Below are positions 13,712 through 15,872 of a DNA stretch of 15,872 nucleotides, piece by piece. The DNA is taken from contig DAIQOP010000074.1 in assembly GCA_036787815.1 (NCBI GenBank), positions 1 to 15,872 on the forward strand, in the 5' to 3' direction. The translations under genes and the position numbers were made by a program. The stretch comes from DATBAK01 sp036787815. GTDB lineage: Bacteria; Actinomycetota; Acidimicrobiia; IMCC26256; PALSA-610. The notes under the pieces were generated by a model that had not been told where the DNA came from, made no database searches, and saw only the letters and a list, made by a program, of their open reading frames with translations. Numbering within the stretch: position 1 is the first letter of the stretch; each line of letters opens with the position of its first letter.

Positions 13712-14674
13712 GTGAGGGTGCTGGTCACCGGCATGGGCGGCGAGTTGGGGACGCGCGTCGCGCAGTTGCTCGAAGCGGAAACCGGTGTCACCGAGATCGC
13801 CGGCGTCGACTTCGTGCCGCCGCGCCGCCGCCTGCGGCGCGCCGAGTTCCGCCGCATCGATCCGCTCCATCGCGACCGCCTCCGCGACTTCGTGCTCGAA
13901 TTCGCGCCGACCGCCGTCGCGCACTTCGGCGTGTACGAGCCGGCGTCGCGCATGGGTCCGGCCCAGGCGGCCGAGCGCACCGAGCTGTGCACGATCGTCG
14001 CCCTCTCCGCCGCGGCACGCGCGGGCCGGCTCGAACGGCTCGTGCTGCGCAGCGGGCTGGAGGTCTACGGCCGTGGCCCGGGCACCGCGTCGGTGCCCGA
14101 CGAGTCGGTGCCGCCCGAGCCCACCACCCCCTACGGCCAGAGCCTCCTGCAGGTCGAGGCACTCGCGGCGGGGCTCGGTCGCCGCCACGGTGTGTCGGTC
14201 GCGTCGATGCGGTACGCGCCGGTCGTCGGTTCGCACGTCCCGAGCCCGCTCGGGCGCCTGCTGCGGCTTCCGGCCGTCCCGGTTCCCGCGACCACCGATC
14301 CGCCGTTCCAGCTCGTGCACCCCGAAGACGCGTGTGTGGCGATGGTGCGCGCGCTCATGCTGGGCTACGACGGCCCGCTCAACATCGCCGGGAGCGGCGC
14401 GGCCAGCCCGTGGCAGGCGGTGCGGCTCGGCGGGCGGATTCCGGTGCCCGTGATGCCCTGGCTGTGGCCGTGGGCGTCGCGCACGGTCGAGTTCGCCGGC
14501 GCGGCGATCGCACCGCACGTCGTGGAGCTGCTGCGCTCCGGCTGCACGGGCTCGAGCGAGCGCGCGGTGGAAGAGCTGGCGCTCGCGCCGCCTCGCCCGA
14601 CGCAGCAGGTGCTCACCGAGCTGTACCAGTGGGCCGACATCGTTCCGCTCGTTCCCGCGAAAGCCGTCGCATGA
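13712..14674 (+). CDS. NAD-dependent epimerase/dehydratase-like (extended SDR) protein, catalytic Lys missing
   Basis: Product of 320 residues with an extended short-chain dehydrogenase fold. The nucleotide loop VTGMGGELGTRV (5-16) opens the protein, and the acidic residue after the second strand (GVDFVPP, 31-37) suggests NAD. VLRSGLEVYG (111-120) corresponds to the strand with the catalytic Ser. The YxxxK position reads PYGQSLLQVEAL, that is Y141 with Leu145 in place of Lys. MRYAPVVG (166-173), QLVHPEDACVAM and a short C-terminal domain follow, typical of sugar epimerase homologues. The GTG at 13712 has GGGAG about 5 bases upstream. The stop overlaps the ATG of the acyltransferase-like gene. 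A similar pair, galE2 (Rv0501) with acyltransferase-like Rv0502, is known in Mycobacterium tuberculosis as I recall. The substrate is unknown; loss of Lys argues against normal redox catalysis. Confidence 0.82.
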   Translation: MRVLVTGMGGELGTRVAQLLEAETGVTEIAGVDFVPPRRRLRRAEFRRIDPLHRDRLRDFVLEFAPTAVAHFGVYEPASRMGPAQAAERTELCTIVALSAAARAGRLERLVLRSGLEVYGRGPGTASVPDESVPPEPTTPYGQSLLQVEALAAGLGRRHGVSVASMRYAPVVGSHVPSPLGRLLRLPAVPVPATTDPPFQLVHPEDACVAMVRALMLGYDGPLNIAGSGAASPWQAVRLGGRIPVPVMPWLWPWASRTVEFAGAAIAPHVVELLRSGCTGSSERAVEELALAPPRPTQQVLTELYQWADIVPLVPAKAVA

Positions 14675-15387
14675 GCCGCGCGAGAACCGTGTTCGACACC
14701 GACCGCGTCTCCGATCCCGAGGCGCCGCTCGACGGGTTGCGCCGGCGCTTCAACGGCCGGTACCCGATCGACCCGTTCGGGCTCGATCCCCAGCTCTGCG
14801 ACGCTGCGTCACCGGTCGTCGAGATGTTCGTGCGGGTGCGCGTCGAAGGCGCAGAGCGCATCCCCGAGACCGGTCCCGCGGTGCTGATCATGAACCGGGG
14901 GCTCGGGCTGCTCGAGCCGACGGCGCTCGCGCTCGCGGTGCGCCGCGAGGTCGGCCGGCGGCTGCGGGTCGTCGGCACTCCGGGTGTGCCGTTCGTCGGC
15001 GGCTTGTTGCGTCGGCTCGGATCGGTCGACGGCTCTCCCGAGGATCTCGGGGCGTGCCTGCGCGCCGGGCACCTCGTCGCGGTCCCACTCGCGCCGACCT
15101 GGCTGCGCTCCGGTGCCGGGACGCCGCCGCTGCGGTTGGTGCAGGCGATGATGGGCTCGACGGTGCTTCCGGTCGCGGTGATCCCCGGCGGTCCGCTCGG
15201 CACGGCGTTCGCGCCGTGGCGGATCCTCGTCGGTGAGCACATCGCGCTCGACGCGTCGTACCCCGCGGGCGACCCGCTCGGTGCCGCGGAGCTGGCCGAG
15301 GAGGCGCGGGCCGCGGTTGATGCGTTGCTGGCGGGCGAGAAGCCGGCCCACGAGTTGCGCAGCACCGCCGGGCTCGCCGCCGGCTGA
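14671..15387 (+). CDS. PlsC-like lysophospholipid acyltransferase family protein, catalytic motifs degenerate
   Basis: Product of 238 residues. The layout follows glycerolphosphate acyltransferases: a short N-terminal part with FNGRYPIDPFGLDPQL (27-42), VRVEGAERIPETGPAVLIMNRG (56-77), VVGTPGVPFVGGLLRRLGSVDG (100-121), and LRAGHLVAVPLAP (130-142), then a C-terminal VLPVAVIPGG and an acid-rich tail. The active-site motif NHX4D reads N75-R76-GLGLL-E82, so the catalytic His is Arg and the Asp is displaced and changed. The FPEG block that binds the phosphate reads VPLAP, also lost. No signal peptide or strong membrane segment is visible. The ATG overlaps the upstream epimerase-like gene stop (ATGA), so the two products are probably made together. 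Transferase activity is doubtful; a lipid- or partner-binding role is possible. Confidence 0.8.
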   Translation: MSRARTVFDTDRVSDPEAPLDGLRRRFNGRYPIDPFGLDPQLCDAASPVVEMFVRVRVEGAERIPETGPAVLIMNRGLGLLEPTALALAVRREVGRRLRVVGTPGVPFVGGLLRRLGSVDGSPEDLGACLRAGHLVAVPLAPTWLRSGAGTPPLRLVQAMMGSTVLPVAVIPGGPLGTAFAPWRILVGEHIALDASYPAGDPLGAAELAEEARAAVDALLAGEKPAHELRSTAGLAAG

Positions 15388-15396
15388 CGCGAGGCC

Positions 15397-15406
15397 GTTC
15401 CGGAAC
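15397..15406. other. 10-bp palindrome after the acyltransferase-like gene
   Basis: GTTCCGGAAC is a perfect palindrome 10 bases after the stop. It lacks a loop and a T tract, so it is more likely a binding site or chance than a terminator. Confidence 0.2.
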
Positions 15407-15426
15407 CGCACTCGTCACGCAGCGTC

Positions 15427-15432
15427 TACCCT
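15427..15432 (+). promoter_or_regulatory. Possible -10 element for the hydrolase gene
   Basis: TACCCT (15427-15432) fits TANNNT in the 84-base gap and would place transcription start near 15439, leaving a leader of about 33 bases that contains the GGGAGG ribosome binding site. Motif-only evidence. Confidence 0.3.
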
Positions 15433-15471
15433 GGGTTCACGCTCGGGAGGCTCGCGTGCGGGAGGTAGTTC

Positions 15472-15872
15472 TTGCCTGAGGTGACGGCGTCCGACGGGAT
15501 ACAGATCGCGTACGACGCGTTCGGCCGTCGCGACGGGTCGCCGGTGCTCATGATCCAGGGGCTCGGTGCCGACGCACGCGGCTGGGCCCTCCAGCGGGGC
15601 CGGTTCGGCCGTCGCCACCGCTGCATCGCCCCCGACAACCGGGGTGTGGGGCGCTCCGGCAAGCCGCCGGGGCCGTACTCGTTGTTCCAGATGGCGGAGG
15701 ACGCGCTCGCGTGCCTCGACGCCGAGGGCATCGAGACCGCGCACGTGATGGGCGCGTCGATGGGTGGTGTCATCGCCCAGATCATCGCGACGAGGTCGCC
15801 CGAACGGGTCCGATCGCTCACCCTGGCCTGCACCGCGTGCCGCCACCACGACTGGCGGCGCGAGCTGCTCTC
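15472..15872 (+). CDS. Alpha/beta hydrolase, N-terminal part (3' end outside window)
   Basis: The frame is open from a TTG at 15472 to the window end, giving 133 residues. The TTG is preceded by GGGAGG (15460-15465) at a 6-base spacing; a GTG at 15481 in the same frame is 15 bases from it, too far. The protein opens MPEVTASDGIQIAYDAFGR, the beta-hairpin start of the fold. It continues with VLMIQGLGADARGW (25-38, oxyanion-hole region), CIAPDNRGVGRSGKP (51-65), and the nucleophile elbow VMGASMGGVIAQ (92-103) with Ser96. The acid and histidine of the triad lie beyond the edge. It resembles 3-oxoadipate enol-lactonase or epoxide-hydrolase-like enzymes, but no substrate can be named from this piece. 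Confidence 0.88.
   Translation, partial: MPEVTASDGIQIAYDAFGRRDGSPVLMIQGLGADARGWALQRGRFGRRHRCIAPDNRGVGRSGKPPGPYSLFQMAEDALACLDAEGIETAHVMGASMGGVIAQIIATRSPERVRSLTLACTACRHHDWRRELL

Noticed and set aside
12040..13992. A 650-codon minus-strand open frame opposite lysS, and a 603-codon one (10415-12226) opposite nadC-coaX
   Set aside because: Both are shadows of well-identified plus-strand genes and have biased low-information composition.

Overview
The window is GC-rich (about 70% by eye) and densely coded. It has many GTG starts and many 4-base stop/start overlaps (ATGA or GTGA). Gene content and order (tilS-hpt-folE-folP, folB-folK, DUF2520-panC-nadB-nadC-coaX-lysS) are those of an actinobacterial chromosome. 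The style recalls the deep-branching high-GC class Acidimicrobiia, but that placement is inferred from pattern, not from a search. I see no rRNA, tRNA, CRISPR array, insertion sequence or phage gene. This is core chromosome, not an accessory island.

Layout. (1) Positions 1-1940, plus strand: the C-terminal part of tilS, then hpt and folE, each overlapping the next by 4 bases. ftsH, often found between hpt and folE in actinobacteria, is absent. (2) 1992-3358, plus strand: folP, and overlapping it a small protein shaped like a dual-specificity/tyrosine phosphatase whose catalytic Cys is a His. (3) 3377-4798, minus strand: pyruvate kinase, the only minus-strand gene, convergent with the phosphatase-like gene and divergent from folB. 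(4) 4994-6839, plus strand: folB, folK and a D-2-hydroxyacid dehydrogenase joined by GTGA overlaps. (5) 6927-13701, plus strand: a DUF2520 Rossmann protein, panC, nadB, nadC, coaX and lysS. (6) 13712-15387, plus strand: an NAD-epimerase-like protein and a PlsC-like acyltransferase, overlapping by 4 bases, both lacking residues normally needed for catalysis. (7) 15472 to the window end: the start of an alpha/beta hydrolase with a TTG start.

How the genes work together. FolE, FolB, FolK and FolP cover GTP cyclohydrolase, aldolase, pyrophosphokinase and dihydropteroate synthase, which is most of the route to dihydropteroate. NadB and NadC supply two of the three steps of de novo NAD synthesis from aspartate (nadA is not here). 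PanC and CoaX make pantothenate and phosphorylate it, the entry to CoA (panB, panD and a classical panE are not here). TilS and LysS concern tRNA modification and charging; Hpt salvages purines.

Nothing here is clearly a new system. The most interesting material is three apparent pseudoenzymes (the phosphatase-like protein after folP, and the epimerase/acyltransferase pair), a 54-base in-frame tandem duplication in the N-terminal extension of LysS, and two candidates for the missing ketopantoate reductase just upstream of panC. There are also several small regulatory-looking motifs in the few intergenic gaps.
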